Shown here piece after piece: positions 1 to 8,900 of a stretch of DNA of 34,683 bases. This DNA comes from Prevotella sp. (GTDB taxonomy: Bacteria; Bacteroidota; Bacteroidia; Bacteroidales; Bacteroidaceae). A model generated the notes under the pieces. It worked only from the letters and a program-made list of their open reading frames with translations. It was not told where the DNA came from and did not search any database. The position numbers were made by a program, and so were the translations under genes. Every line of letters begins with the position of its first letter. The stretch's first letter is position 1. The DNA is taken from NCBI GenBank assembly GCA_016284635.1, contig JAEEPF010000019.1, positions 1 through 34,683 of the forward strand, given 5' to 3'.

Positions 1-2
1 AT

Positions 3-491
3 GCCAAGGAGAACGATTCGAAAGCTGACGAAATGCTGCTGAAACGCTGTGCCTATCATGGCCTGAATTTCGCCGCACCATTCATCGTGATGCGCCATTG
101 GGACCAGATGAAGCAGGACGGTCAGTACTGGTGTGGTGAGTTTGAGACGGACGAGGTGGATTGGCGACTGGCTGAGCTCATTACGAATATCCAGTACGCC
201 TGCCAGCGTCACTACTTTGGAGCCATGGCTGAGAACTACTTCGATAACAAACTGAAGGATGCCAGCGTGAATGTGCAGCGTCGCCAGAAGACATACGAGG
301 GATTCAGCCGTCTGCCTGAGGTTTTTACGACTGATGATGTGATGCGCTGCTTCCAACTGAAGAATGTGTCGGCAGCCTACATGCGAATCAGCCGCCTGCA
401 AAGGGACCACTTGATAGAAAAAGACGAGGACTTCGTAGATGGCGGCACCACCAAGTCACGCTATCGCAAGACAGGAACCATCATTCTTTAA
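3..491 (+). CDS. DUF3987-type primase/helicase-like protein, C-terminal part (5' truncated)
   Basis: The reading frame is open from the window edge (in frame from base 3), so the gene starts outside the window. About 162 residues are visible, ending in TGTIIL and a stop at 489-491. The segment with W-D-Q-M-K, 'FETDEVDWRLAELI' and a C-terminal winged-helix-like stretch ('DDVMRCFQLKNVSAAYMRISRL') resembles the C-terminus of DUF3987 proteins of Bacteroidales. These often carry an N-terminal VirE/primase-like region and lie next to a cell-wall amidase or peptidase gene, as here. Family placement is from memory of such clusters; no catalytic motif is visible in this fragment. The exact role (DNA primase/helicase of an integrated element or a host-adapted gene) cannot be told. 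The next gene starts 62 nt downstream on the same strand. Confidence 0.7.
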   Translation, partial: AKENDSKADEMLLKRCAYHGLNFAAPFIVMRHWDQMKQDGQYWCGEFETDEVDWRLAELITNIQYACQRHYFGAMAENYFDNKLKDASVNVQRRQKTYEGFSRLPEVFTTDDVMRCFQLKNVSAAYMRISRLQRDHLIEKDEDFVDGGTTKSRYRKTGTIIL

Positions 492-498
492 CAATCTT

Positions 499-531
499 AG
501 GCGCGTCGGCGTTTACCCGCGTCGGCGCGTC
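499..531. repeat. GC-rich short repeat between DUF3987 and peptidase genes
   Basis: The word GCGTCGGCG occurs twice as a direct repeat (503-511 and 519-527), separated by TTTACCC, inside a strongly GC-rich 30-nt block in the 62-nt gap. It is not a clean hairpin. It differs in composition from both flanking genes. Its function is unknown. Confidence 0.6.
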
Positions 532-553
532 ATTTGAAAAAATCAATGTTATT

Positions 554-1063
554 ATGACACAAGTAGAAATCAACAAGCAAGCACACTTATCCGAGCACTT
601 TACGCTCGGAGAGGCAACCAAGAGCAGGCATGCAGAGATTTACAATATTCCTAGTCATGTCGCCATCGAGAACTTGAAAAGGGTTTGCGTGTGGTTAGAG
701 GAACTGAGGACGAGGTATAATCAGCAGTATGTTTTTTCGAGGAATGAGGAAGGAGGAAGGAGGAATGAGAATACTTCGGAGGCTCCAATTATAATTACGT
801 CAGGTTATCGTTCGCCGCAGCTGAATAGGAAGGTGGGAGGATCGCCGACGAGTAATCATCTGACAGGCTGTGCCGTGGATATAAGGGTTGCGGGGATTGA
901 GCAGGCGATGCGGTATGCGGTGATCCTGATGGACTATGCCGACGAGACGAAGCAGGACTATGACGAGATCCTGATTGAGAAAAATCGCTATGGTGCCATT
1001 TGGGTTCATTTCGCGGTGAGGCCGAAGGATAATCGCAGAAAGACGATGATGCTACAAGTTTAA
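554..1063 (+). CDS. M15-family peptidase (D-Ala-D-Ala carboxypeptidase-like)
   Basis: The 169-aa protein carries the M15A zinc-peptidase pattern: 'TSGYRSPQLN', then S-N-H-L-T-G-C-A-V-D-I (Zn-binding His and Asp), and near the end 'WVHF' (third Zn ligand His). The start region 'LSEHFTLGEATKS' is also typical. Such enzymes cleave peptidoglycan stem peptides or act as endolysin-like hydrolases. No signal peptide is seen, so export would need help, as with phage-type enzymes. Pairing with an upstream DUF3987 gene is a recurrent Bacteroidales arrangement. Between the first helix region and 'PIIITSGYR' lies an unusual polar stretch (about residues 62-76) encoded by a 4 x 7-nt tandem repeat, listed separately. 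A hairpin follows the stop codon. Confidence 0.85.
   Translation: MTQVEINKQAHLSEHFTLGEATKSRHAEIYNIPSHVAIENLKRVCVWLEELRTRYNQQYVFSRNEEGGRRNENTSEAPIIITSGYRSPQLNRKVGGSPTSNHLTGCAVDIRVAGIEQAMRYAVILMDYADETKQDYDEILIEKNRYGAIWVHFAVRPKDNRRKTMMLQV
739..766 (+). repeat. In-frame tandem repeat, 4 x 7 nt (GAGGAAT/G)
   Basis: Four exact-length heptamers lie end to end: GAGGAAT (739-745), GAGGAAG (746-752), GAGGAAG (753-759) and GAGGAAT (760-766), followed by a partial unit. They sit inside the M15 peptidase coding sequence and encode the polar stretch RNEEGGRRNE. Because 7 is not a multiple of 3, each unit is read in a different frame, so the periodicity exists at DNA level and not protein level. Confidence 0.9.
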
Positions 1064-1075
1064 TCTAATAAAATA

Positions 1076-1098
1076 GGGGAGGCAATGACTGCCTCCCC
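1076..1098. terminator. Hairpin terminator between convergent genes
   Basis: GGGGAGGCA (1076-1084) pairs perfectly with TGCCTCCCC (1090-1098) across a 5-nt loop. The stretch following it on the minus strand is T-rich (TATTTTATTAG), so it should mainly end the transcript of the minus-strand secreted protein gene. It lies between two convergent genes and may serve both. Confidence 0.85.
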
Positions 1099-1131
1099 AA
1101 TTAGTTGAGTTTTGAAGTTAATCTGTTCAGA

Positions 1132-3405
1132 TTACTTCTGGATGTACTTCTTACCGTTCTTGATGACAAGACCCTTATAAGAAGCGTTCACCTTCTGACC
1201 AGCGATGTTGTAGATAGCGCCGTTAGCAGCAGCCTTTGCAACCTTTGCGCTCTGGATAGCGACCTCGCCACCACCATTGTAGAACACAATACCGTCCTCG
1301 GTAGCGATGGTAACATCGTCAGCCTTAGAGAATGCGTATGCACCAGCAGTGATCTTAGAACCGTTAGCATTAACGATGTACGTGCAGTCCTTGAATACGG
1401 GGAATGCGATGACACCAAGACCGTTGACCTTGATAGCAGTCCAAGAAGTAGTACCGTCTTCGTTAATCGTCTGGTGAGCAGCATACTTCTCAGGATCAGT
1501 AGCCTTCAGGAACTCCTGCTCAGCCCATTCAACAGGGTTCTTAACCTCATTCAGTTCGCCTTCACCCTTCAGCTCGAAGCCGTAAACAGCACCGAGATCG
1601 GTAGCGGCGTCGCCCACAGCAGCGAACTTGTAGCCAATAGCGGTACCCTCTTCGAATACGGTGTAAGCCTTGTTAGAAGAAGCCTTGTGGATGACATACA
1701 GGAAACCGTCTTCATTAGCAGTGAATTCAAGATATGCACCACTTACAGGAGCAAGCAGTGTAGTAGAAGGAGTACCGCCGTCAGCATCCTTCGGGTTAGT
1801 TCCACCCTGGAGACCACCCTTGACAGTAGTACCGTTAATAACGGCTGTAACCTCCTGGGGCTTGTAGGTGTCGTCAGCACCGATGACGCATGTGACCTCA
1901 TCAATGGCACCGAGTCCCGTTCCGGCAGCCAGAGCTGTACCGTTTTCAGAATCAAGTTCAAGTACGTTGTCAGCGTTCAAGATAGAAATAGAGGCATCAC
2001 CAACAGGAACGGGGGCAGGATCGACAATGACGGTGCTGATGCCCTTAGTTTCAGGATCGAAGACAACCAAAACATATGAGCCGTCTTGCTCAACCTCGAT
2101 AACATAGTTGTTGCCATCAGTTCCATAATTCTCACCCCAGTCGTGGTTGACACGAACTTTGAACTCGTATTTACCTGCTGCAACATTCTCAAATTCTGCA
2201 GTATATTTCTGGTTTTCCTCATTCAAAGTCATATCAGTATCATTGTCCCAGTTACCATTGATGGTACCAATGACAGAATAAGTCTTCTCGCCAATCTCAG
2301 CCTCGCCAGTCTTCACTGTTGTAGCAGATACCTCCTGGGACACAGCGTTGAAGGTGAAGGTAACGGTAAATTCAGCAGTCTCATCAACAGTCAGAGTAGC
2401 ATTGTCGGCGGGATAAGCCTCTGTCCAAGCGTGATCCTTGGCAACCTTATACTCATAAGTTACGCCCTTCTCCAGAACGACGCCTTCCTTTACGAGGGTG
2501 TAAGTCACACCATCTGTACTCGTCATGTCGTTGGTAGTGTCAGCGGTATCCCAGTTGGAGCCCATCAAGTTAGAGCCACCTGCAACAGTCCATGTGGCAA
2601 TTTCAATAGGAGTTGCACCTTCTCCAGTATAGATAGCAACACCGTCAGAAGAAATGGCGACATTGTCCTCTGTGCTGAATACGAAACCAGCGGCCGTGAG
2701 CTTAGAACCATTGGCATTGACGATGTACTTGCAATCCTTGTAGACGGGGAATGCAATGACACCAAGGCCGTTGACCTTGATAGCAGTCCAAGAAACAGTA
2801 CCATCATCGCCAGTCGTCTGGTGAGCAGCATACTTCTCAGGATCATTGATCTTCAGGTATTCCTGCTCTGCCCATCCGATTGACTCCTTGATAGCATACT
2901 GCTCGTTCTCTTCCTCATAGGGAAGAGTGAACTCGTAAACGGCACCCAGATCGGTAGCAGCATCGCCGATAGCAGCGAACGTGTAGCTGATAGCAGTACC
3001 CTCTTCAAACACGGAGTAAGCCTTGTTTGAAGAAGCCTTGTGCATCACGTAGAGGTAACCGTCAGCCTTTGCCTCGAATACGAGGTAGGCACCGCTGGCT
3101 GGTTCAACCAAAGTGGTAGCAGGAACGCCACCATCGGCATCCTTCGGGTTTGTTCCACCCTGCAGACCACCGGCGATTTCTGTTCCGTTGACTGTAAATT
3201 TAGCAGACTGGGGCTTGTAAGTGTCGTCGGCACCGATGGTGGCCACGATACTCTCTGTCTCACCGATGACGGTGCCAGCAGTCAGTGCGGTACCGTTCTC
3301 GGAATCCAGACCCAGTGCATTGTCAGCATTGAATGTGCAGACTTCCTGCGCATTCATACTCAGTGCTGCAAAGACTGCAGCTGCGCTAAGTAAAAATTTC
3401 TTCAT
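1132..3405 (-). CDS. Secreted protein with duplicated domain and sorting-signal-like tail
   Basis: The 757-aa protein starts with a signal peptide (MKKFLLSAAAVFAALSMNAQ). A domain at about residues 22-260 recurs at about 468-715 with long near-identical stretches: 'GGLQGGTNPKDADGG', 'HKASSNKAY', 'GDAATDLGAVY', 'DPEKYAAHQT', 'IKVNGLGVIAFPV'. Between them lie two shorter beta-sandwich-like modules (about 268-360 and 372-465), each with a W-D-N/T-A/D-D...MT pattern and a 'YEYKV / YEFKV' strand. They resemble starch-binding or E-set modules of SusE/SusF-like proteins. The tail 'IYNIAGQKV...VIKNGKKYIQK' looks like a type 9 secretion C-terminal signal. No catalytic motif is recognised. I infer a surface carbohydrate-binding protein serving the pectin locus. 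It has its own promoter and is cut off from the SusCD unit by a terminator. Confidence 0.8.
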   Translation of the reverse strand: MKKFLLSAAAVFAALSMNAQEVCTFNADNALGLDSENGTALTAGTVIGETESIVATIGADDTYKPQSAKFTVNGTEIAGGLQGGTNPKDADGGVPATTLVEPASGAYLVFEAKADGYLYVMHKASSNKAYSVFEEGTAISYTFAAIGDAATDLGAVYEFTLPYEEENEQYAIKESIGWAEQEYLKINDPEKYAAHQTTGDDGTVSWTAIKVNGLGVIAFPVYKDCKYIVNANGSKLTAAGFVFSTEDNVAISSDGVAIYTGEGATPIEIATWTVAGGSNLMGSNWDTADTTNDMTSTDGVTYTLVKEGVVLEKGVTYEYKVAKDHAWTEAYPADNATLTVDETAEFTVTFTFNAVSQEVSATTVKTGEAEIGEKTYSVIGTINGNWDNDTDMTLNEENQKYTAEFENVAAGKYEFKVRVNHDWGENYGTDGNNYVIEVEQDGSYVLVVFDPETKGISTVIVDPAPVPVGDASISILNADNVLELDSENGTALAAGTGLGAIDEVTCVIGADDTYKPQEVTAVINGTTVKGGLQGGTNPKDADGGTPSTTLLAPVSGAYLEFTANEDGFLYVIHKASSNKAYTVFEEGTAIGYKFAAVGDAATDLGAVYGFELKGEGELNEVKNPVEWAEQEFLKATDPEKYAAHQTINEDGTTSWTAIKVNGLGVIAFPVFKDCTYIVNANGSKITAGAYAFSKADDVTIATEDGIVFYNGGGEVAIQSAKVAKAAANGAIYNIAGQKVNASYKGLVIKNGKKYIQK

Positions 3406-3457
3406 AATTTAATCTTTTAGTTTATAATTAGTTTAAAATAAGGGTTTATTTCCGTTG

Positions 3458-3489
3458 CAAAGATAGAACATTATTTCTAAATAGACAAA
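3458..3489 (-). promoter_or_regulatory. Bacteroidetes-type promoter of the duplicated-domain protein
   Basis: On the minus strand TTTG (3486-3489 reversed) is followed after 20 nt by TATCTTTG (3458-3465 reversed), matching the -33 TTTG / -7 TAnnTTTG pattern. It would give a leader of roughly 45 nt before the ATG at 3405. It lacks the palindrome found at the other two promoters of this locus. Confidence 0.8.
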
Positions 3490-3520
3490 CTTTTAGAAAG
3501 TTTTTTGCTTAAAAGATGAT

Positions 3521-3559
3521 AAAAGGAGGGATAGCAAGCATATTGCTTCCCTCCTTTTT
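3521..3559 (-). terminator. Terminator after the small lipoprotein gene
   Basis: A long hairpin pairs AAAAGGAGGGA-t-AGCAA with TTGCT-TCCCTCCTTTT across a short loop, with T-rich tails on both strands. It follows the stop codon of the lipoprotein gene (minus strand) and separates the SusC-SusD-lipoprotein unit from the next promoter. Confidence 0.85.
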
Positions 3560-3570
3560 GCATCTTTATA

Positions 3571-4029
3571 CTATTTCTTTCCGATAAACTCGTACTTGAA
3601 CTGGTAGTTCTTACGGCCAACCTTCTGACTGATGGTGAAGGAGGCTACCATATTTCCGTTCTCATCTATTCTACCTGAGAAAGCTACGCCCAGTTTATTG
3701 GCATCGCTGGCAGTCTGGTTGAAGAACTGATAGCCATAGTTGGCGTGCCAAACGTTTGCAATCGAGGTGGCCTCGAGAGATGTCTCTGGGCAGGAGAAGG
3801 TGACATTGGTCAAATTGGCTTCACTGCCAGCAGCAAGTGTTACAGAACCGCTGTATGTCTCGGAGCCGTCATCACCAGTACGGGTCCATGTGCCGCTGTA
3901 CGTGCCTGCAGAACCCTGGGCAGCCGTCTTGTCGTAGTTGATGACGGGATCGTCATTGTCGTCGCCACATGCTACGAAGGTGCAGCTGAGTGCGAGAGCG
4001 GCTATTGCTGAAAAGATATATTTCTTCAT
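3571..4029 (-). CDS. Small lipoprotein of unknown function, possibly calycin-like
   Basis: The start is taken at the ATG at 4029 (MKKYIFSAIAALALSCTFVACGDD), not the TTG three codons upstream, giving 152 aa. A lipobox ending in VAC followed by GDDNDDP shows a surface or periplasmic lipoprotein; an acidic run after the Cys is typical of surface export in Bacteroidetes. The rest is rich in short beta strands ('AGTYSGTWTRTG', 'ETYSGSVTLAAG', 'FSGRIDENGNMVASFTIS', 'YQFKYEFIGKK'), consistent with a lipocalin/calycin-like barrel. I cannot name a family. It is the last gene of the SusC-SusD unit, so it may help bind substrate at the cell surface. A 4 x 7-nt repeat ends 4 nt upstream of the start codon. 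Confidence 0.75.
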   Translation of the reverse strand: MKKYIFSAIAALALSCTFVACGDDNDDPVINYDKTAAQGSAGTYSGTWTRTGDDGSETYSGSVTLAAGSEANLTNVTFSCPETSLEATSIANVWHANYGYQFFNQTASDANKLGVAFSGRIDENGNMVASFTISQKVGRKNYQFKYEFIGKK

Positions 4030-4033
4030 AATT

Positions 4034-4061
4034 TTCAATCTTCAATGTTCAATATTCAATC
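4034..4061 (-). repeat. Tandem repeat, 4 x 7 nt (NATTGAA)
   Basis: Read on the minus strand the units are GATTGAA, TATTGAA, CATTGAA and GATTGAA, 28 nt in all. They fill most of the gap between SusD and the lipoprotein gene and end 4 nt before its ATG. Confidence 0.9.
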
Positions 4062-4063
4062 TA

Positions 4064-5905
4064 TTAATATCCAGGATTCTGGTCTGCCACAGAGATGCCA
4101 GTGTTAGCACTGATCTCGTTGGTGGGAATCGGACGATACCATCTGATATTGCCGTCGTTGCCCTTCATGGCATTCTCGTCGGCGATATACTCGCTGAACT
4201 GCACGTTGTAGCGAACCAGCTGCTTGGTGCGGCGGAGGTCCATCCAACGGTGTCCCTCGCCATAGAGCTCACGGGCACGCTCATCGAGAACGAGGTCGAT
4301 GTCCTTGATGGTGAAGTTGCCTGTGGTAGTATATTCAGGCTTGTAGGCACTGAATGAAGCGAGGGCGGAAAGACCGGCACGGTTGCGGACGGCGTTGATC
4401 TTATCAAGAGCCTGAGCGGTCTGGCCTGCCATCAGGTAAGCCTCGGCTGCAATCAGGTACATGTCGCTGACGTGGAGCAGGACGATGTCGCGATAGTTGT
4501 TAGCCTTGTTGGTGAAGTCGGCAGCAGCATCGTCGAACTTCTTCACACAGGCACCATTGCTGGTCTGGACGTTGTAGTCTGCAATGGCCACCTTCGACTT
4601 GGTCCACTTGGCATTGCCCTGATCATCCTGGGCATAAACCCAGAGGGTGATCTGAGGCAAAGTCAGCAGAGACACGCGGACGTCGGCATTGGCATACTTG
4701 TCCTTATCGGCAATCAACTGGCTCTCGTGAGAGTCGATCCAGGCCTGTACTTCTTTCTCAGTATAGTAGTGAGGGAAGTATGCCTTACAGATGGGCATTG
4801 TGCTCAGCTTATCTCTTGAGTTGTAATAGGCATAGTAGCCTTCAGTGCCCCAAGTAGGCTTGCCGCTGCTGTCGAATGAAGAGTTATACATGAACATCAT
4901 ATAGGTGGCGTCGTAGCGGTTATCGCCCTTCTCAAAGAGGTACATGCTCTTCTGCGACTGGCAGTCCTCAGAGCTGACACCCTTGATACCGCTGGCGTCA
5001 TAGGCTCCGTAGTAACCGCCGAAGGCGCCGTGCATGGAGTGTCCACCATCCATAATGTCACCAGGATAGCCGTTGCGCTCATACTGGATAGAGAAGATCT
5101 CCTCAGCATTACCCTCATTGAAGGGTGACCATTTGTCCTCAAACGACATGGTCAGACTGATGCCGTTGATGGCTTTCTCTGCCCAAGAGGCAGCCTGACT
5201 GAAGTTGGAGGTGCTGTTGACAGAATAGGAGCCATCGGTAGCACTACCGCTTAAAGAGGTGTCGAGATCCCAGCCTGCTGCCAGATAGACCTTGGCGAGC
5301 AAAGCTGCAATAGACTGTTTGCTGGCATGGCCATCATGGCGCTGTGCGTCCAGTGTGGAACTATTGTAGAGACTAGTCAGATCCTCAATCATACTTGCGT
5401 AAACCTCGTTCAGCGGCGTACGGGGATAGTTGGTCTCCGCACTGTTGATGTACTCTGTGATATAAGGTACACTGCCGAAGTGCTGGGTCAGGATGTAGTA
5501 GCCGTAGTTACGGAGGAAGCGGGCTTCCTGGCCTAACTGTGAGTCGGCACCTGCATAGTAGATGACACCGTTTGACAGGTTGATGGTCTTATACAAATTA
5601 GAGTAGAGGCTGGTGATGGTACCATTGTCTGCATTAAAGGTATAGGTGTCGAAATCAGACACAGTCCTACCACGGGTGTGGATATAGAGGTCGGTACCTC
5701 TTGAGAAAAGGTCTGTATTGAATCCGTATGACTTCATGCTGCTGTAGGCAGCGGTCAGCAGTGTGGACGCATCCTTGCTGAAGAAATCTTCTGCCGTCTG
5801 TCCGCCAGCCGACTTGTTCTCGGCTTCCAGGAAGTCGCTGCAGGCTGTCAGTGTGAAACCTGCAAAGAGGGCGGCAATCACTGATAAATATATATTCTTT
5901 TTCAT
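4064..5905 (-). CDS. susD: RagB/SusD family outer-membrane nutrient-uptake lipoprotein
   Basis: The 613-aa protein has a lipoprotein signal (…GFTLTACSDFLE) and the usual SusD length. It has typical features: an N-terminal 'FLEAENKSAGG..EDFF', TPR-like helices, 'DMYLIAAEAYLMAGQTAQALDKINAVRNRAG' in the C-terminal third, then 'LDERARELYGEGHRWMDLRRTK' and the end 'W.RPIPTNEI'. SusD binds glycans at the cell surface and closes over the SusC barrel like a lid. It lies 46 nt downstream of SusC with a tandem repeat in the gap, so it is co-transcribed. Neighbouring pectinases indicate pectic oligosaccharides as cargo; this is context and not read from SusD itself. Confidence 0.95.
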   Translation of the reverse strand: MKKNIYLSVIAALFAGFTLTACSDFLEAENKSAGGQTAEDFFSKDASTLLTAAYSSMKSYGFNTDLFSRGTDLYIHTRGRTVSDFDTYTFNADNGTITSLYSNLYKTINLSNGVIYYAGADSQLGQEARFLRNYGYYILTQHFGSVPYITEYINSAETNYPRTPLNEVYASMIEDLTSLYNSSTLDAQRHDGHASKQSIAALLAKVYLAAGWDLDTSLSGSATDGSYSVNSTSNFSQAASWAEKAINGISLTMSFEDKWSPFNEGNAEEIFSIQYERNGYPGDIMDGGHSMHGAFGGYYGAYDASGIKGVSSEDCQSQKSMYLFEKGDNRYDATYMMFMYNSSFDSSGKPTWGTEGYYAYYNSRDKLSTMPICKAYFPHYYTEKEVQAWIDSHESQLIADKDKYANADVRVSLLTLPQITLWVYAQDDQGNAKWTKSKVAIADYNVQTSNGACVKKFDDAAADFTNKANNYRDIVLLHVSDMYLIAAEAYLMAGQTAQALDKINAVRNRAGLSALASFSAYKPEYTTTGNFTIKDIDLVLDERARELYGEGHRWMDLRRTKQLVRYNVQFSEYIADENAMKGNDGNIRWYRPIPTNEISANTGISVADQNPGY

Positions 5906-5907
5906 AT

Positions 5908-5949
5908 CTTCTTTACTTCTTTAACTTCATTAACTTCTTAACTTCAATC
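5908..5949 (-). repeat. Tandem repeat of 8-9 nt units (GAAGTTAAN)
   Basis: Four to five units of about 8-9 nt built on GAAGTTAA (minus strand) fill the SusC-SusD gap and end 2 nt before the SusD ATG. The same word (GRAGTTAAA) recurs at 34627-34670. Confidence 0.85.
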
Positions 5950-5951
5950 CC

Positions 5952-8900
5952 TTAGAACTTAATGCTTGCGCCAACCTGATAGTTGATGGTGCTAGGACCA
6001 TCCTGCTTAACACCTGCACCTGCCCACTCTGGGTCGAAGCCTTTGTAGCCAGTGAAGACGAACGGATTGGTAATCGTTGCATAGAGACGAAGGTGCTTGC
6101 AGCCGATCTTGTTGAGGAGATTCTTCTCGAAGGTATAACCTAACGTGATGTTCTTCACCTTCATGAAAGAGGCATCGACGACACCTTTGGCCTGGCTCCA
6201 TTCTGAAGCCTGACGGCCAACACCGCCGCTGCTACCACCGTTGTTGGGGAAGGGATACTCACCGTAGTGAGTGGTCTCCTGATACTTCGGATTGATGTAG
6301 GTACCGTCTGCATTCACACCGTCGCAGTCAATCAGCGTACCAGCAGGGATGTACCAGTCCATGTTCAACTTCTGACGACCACGGTCACTGAGGTCAACGA
6401 TGTTACTGGTCAGGAAGGAAGAATAAGCCTTATAGCCCACCTTGGCATAGAGGGAGAACGAGAAGTCCCAGTTCTTCCAGCTGAGGTTAGAGGTGAAGCT
6501 ACCCGTAAAGTCAGGATCCATGCTCGTGATGGTGCGGTCGTCCGGATTGATGTTGCCGTCGCCGTTCTGGTCGACAACCCAGGGCTGTCCCTCGGTCAGA
6601 CCGTAAACCTGATAGTAATAGTCATACTCCTTCATGGTAGAACCAGGAGTCAGACCTGCATTCTTGGCAGCCATGTTATCAGGAACTGTCATGTCGCGGT
6701 CAGAGACGATGCCGCCCCATTCGTAAGCATATACGTTGTTGGCAGAATAGTCGACGAACAGGTTGCCTGTCGTACCTGAGCTGAGCACTCTGTCGCCAGT
6801 ACCGTTAATCTCGCGTACCTTATTCTTATTATGTGAGAAGGTGAGGGTGGTCTCCCAGTGCCAGTCCTTGTTCTCAATGTTGATGGTGGTCAAGGCAACC
6901 TCAATACCAGTGTTGCGGACAGATCCGACATTGGTCACCATTGTGCCGCCACCAGAGACGAGCGGAAGCTGGACGGGGAAGAGCAGGTCTTTAGAAGTCT
7001 TCTGGTAGAAATCGATGCTACCGTTGATGCGGCCACCGATGAAACCGAAGTCGATACCGGCATTGTACTCGGTAGAGGTCTCCCACTGCAGATCCTTATT
7101 CACAATGCTGGAAGCTGTATAGCCAGTGTTATATGCACTGCCGAAAGGATAGCTGATAGGACTTGAGAGTGTCTGCTGAGTATCGTAGGCACCGATACCG
7201 GTGTTGTTACCAGTCACACCGTATGAGAGACGGAGCTTCAAGTTGCTGAGCCAATTGCTGGCTTTCTGCATGAATGGCTCTTCGGAGATACGCCAGGCAG
7301 CAGCTGCAGAGGGGAATGTACCCCAGCGGTTGTCCTTGGTGAACTTCGAGCTACCATCACGACGGATGGTGGCGGTCACCAGATACTTACCCTTATAGCT
7401 GTAGTTTAAGCGCGCAGCGTAAGATATCATGCTGGTTTCGGTGTAGCCTGTTGAGAAGCTGGAAAGTGCATTTGCACCGTCGGCATTCTTTGCAGTACCG
7501 AGATTCCACCAATCAGTATGTTCCAACACATCAGTACCTTCCATGTAGGTCTTTTCCGTATTACTGGCTTCAGAAGAGAAGAGCAGCATCACACCGATGT
7601 TATGATCATTGGCGATGGTGGTGTTGTAGTTAAGGATGTTATCCCATGTCCAAGAGAAAGAGCGATTGGTTGTCATACTTGCAGTGTTCTGAGACAGTCC
7701 GGAATCGTAGAAGTTACCGTCTTCATCCTTGTATCCCTCGAAGTAGCCCTCACGATAGTTGTTATAGCTGGGAGAGAAGGTGGTCTTGAAGTCCAGACCC
7801 TTGATGATGTCAAACTTGACGTAGAAGTTTCCTAATACTCTCCAGGTCTCACGCTCCTTTTTGGTGCTCTGCATCTTGAGCAGCGGGTTGGGCTCGTCAG
7901 AGAACTGGTAGGAAGCTGTACCCAAAGCCTGGTAGTTACCTGGCTTTGCATACGGTTTGCCATTGGCATCGTATGGAGTCATATAGGGGTTCATACGGAA
8001 AGCGCTCTGAATGGCTGCGTCGTTGGCATAGTCGTTCTCGAGACGGGCAGCGTTAAAACTGAATCCAGCACTCACGACCTTGTTGATCTTGGCATCGATA
8101 CTACCCTTGAAGTTAATGCGGTTAGACTTATCGCCTTTGTAGGTGCCTTCTTCACCGTTGTAACCGACACCAATATGATAGTTGATGTTCTCACTACCAC
8201 CGCTGACAGCCAAGTAGTGGTTCTGCTGGCTACCGTTCTGGGTCACCATGTCAGGCCAGTCGTAAGTGTTACCGCTGGCGAGCATTTCCTTCATACGGTA
8301 GGCTCCTGATCCCTCAGCCTCACGAAGCAGACACTGCTCCAGGATGGTACCGCCGATCTGGTAGGTAGGGTGTGAAGAGTTGGCTGTGGTGGCTGTAGCA
8401 CCATTACCTGCGTAGGTCAGGAACTTCATGAAACGGAAGTTGTAGAACTGCTGTCCGTCCATGAACTCCGGCAGACGGGCGACTTTAGACCAGCCATAGT
8501 ATCCGTCGTAGCTGATGGTCGGCTTCTGGTCACGCTTCACGGTCACACCGCCCTTGGTGGTCACCATGACGACACCTGCCGTAGCACGGCTACCATAGAT
8601 AGCGGTAGAAGAGGCATCCTTCAGCACGTCGATGCGCTCAATGTCCTGAGGGTTCAGCCAGTCGATATCATCACACATCACACCGTCAACCACATAAAGA
8701 GGTGTGGTCTTAGAGTTAATAGACGACTTACCACGGATCTCAATGCTGTAGCTGCCGCCACGACCAGAGGTCTGGGTGATGTTCACACCAGGATTGCTAC
8801 CCTGCAGGTTACCCAGCACAGAGGGAGCACCTTTCGCATTCAGCTGTTCTGTGTTCACGGATGATACAGAACCCGTCAGGTCCTGTTTCTTCATCGTACC

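Noticed and set aside
1..1063. Prophage remnant at the left edge
   Set aside because: Only a DUF3987 fragment and an M15 peptidase are visible; no structural phage gene, integrase or attachment site is in the window, so the claim cannot be supported.
1105..2883. Long plus-strand frames (324 and 265 codons) opposite the duplicated-domain protein
   Set aside because: The minus strand has signal peptide, duplicated domains, promoter and terminator; the plus-strand frames have none of these.
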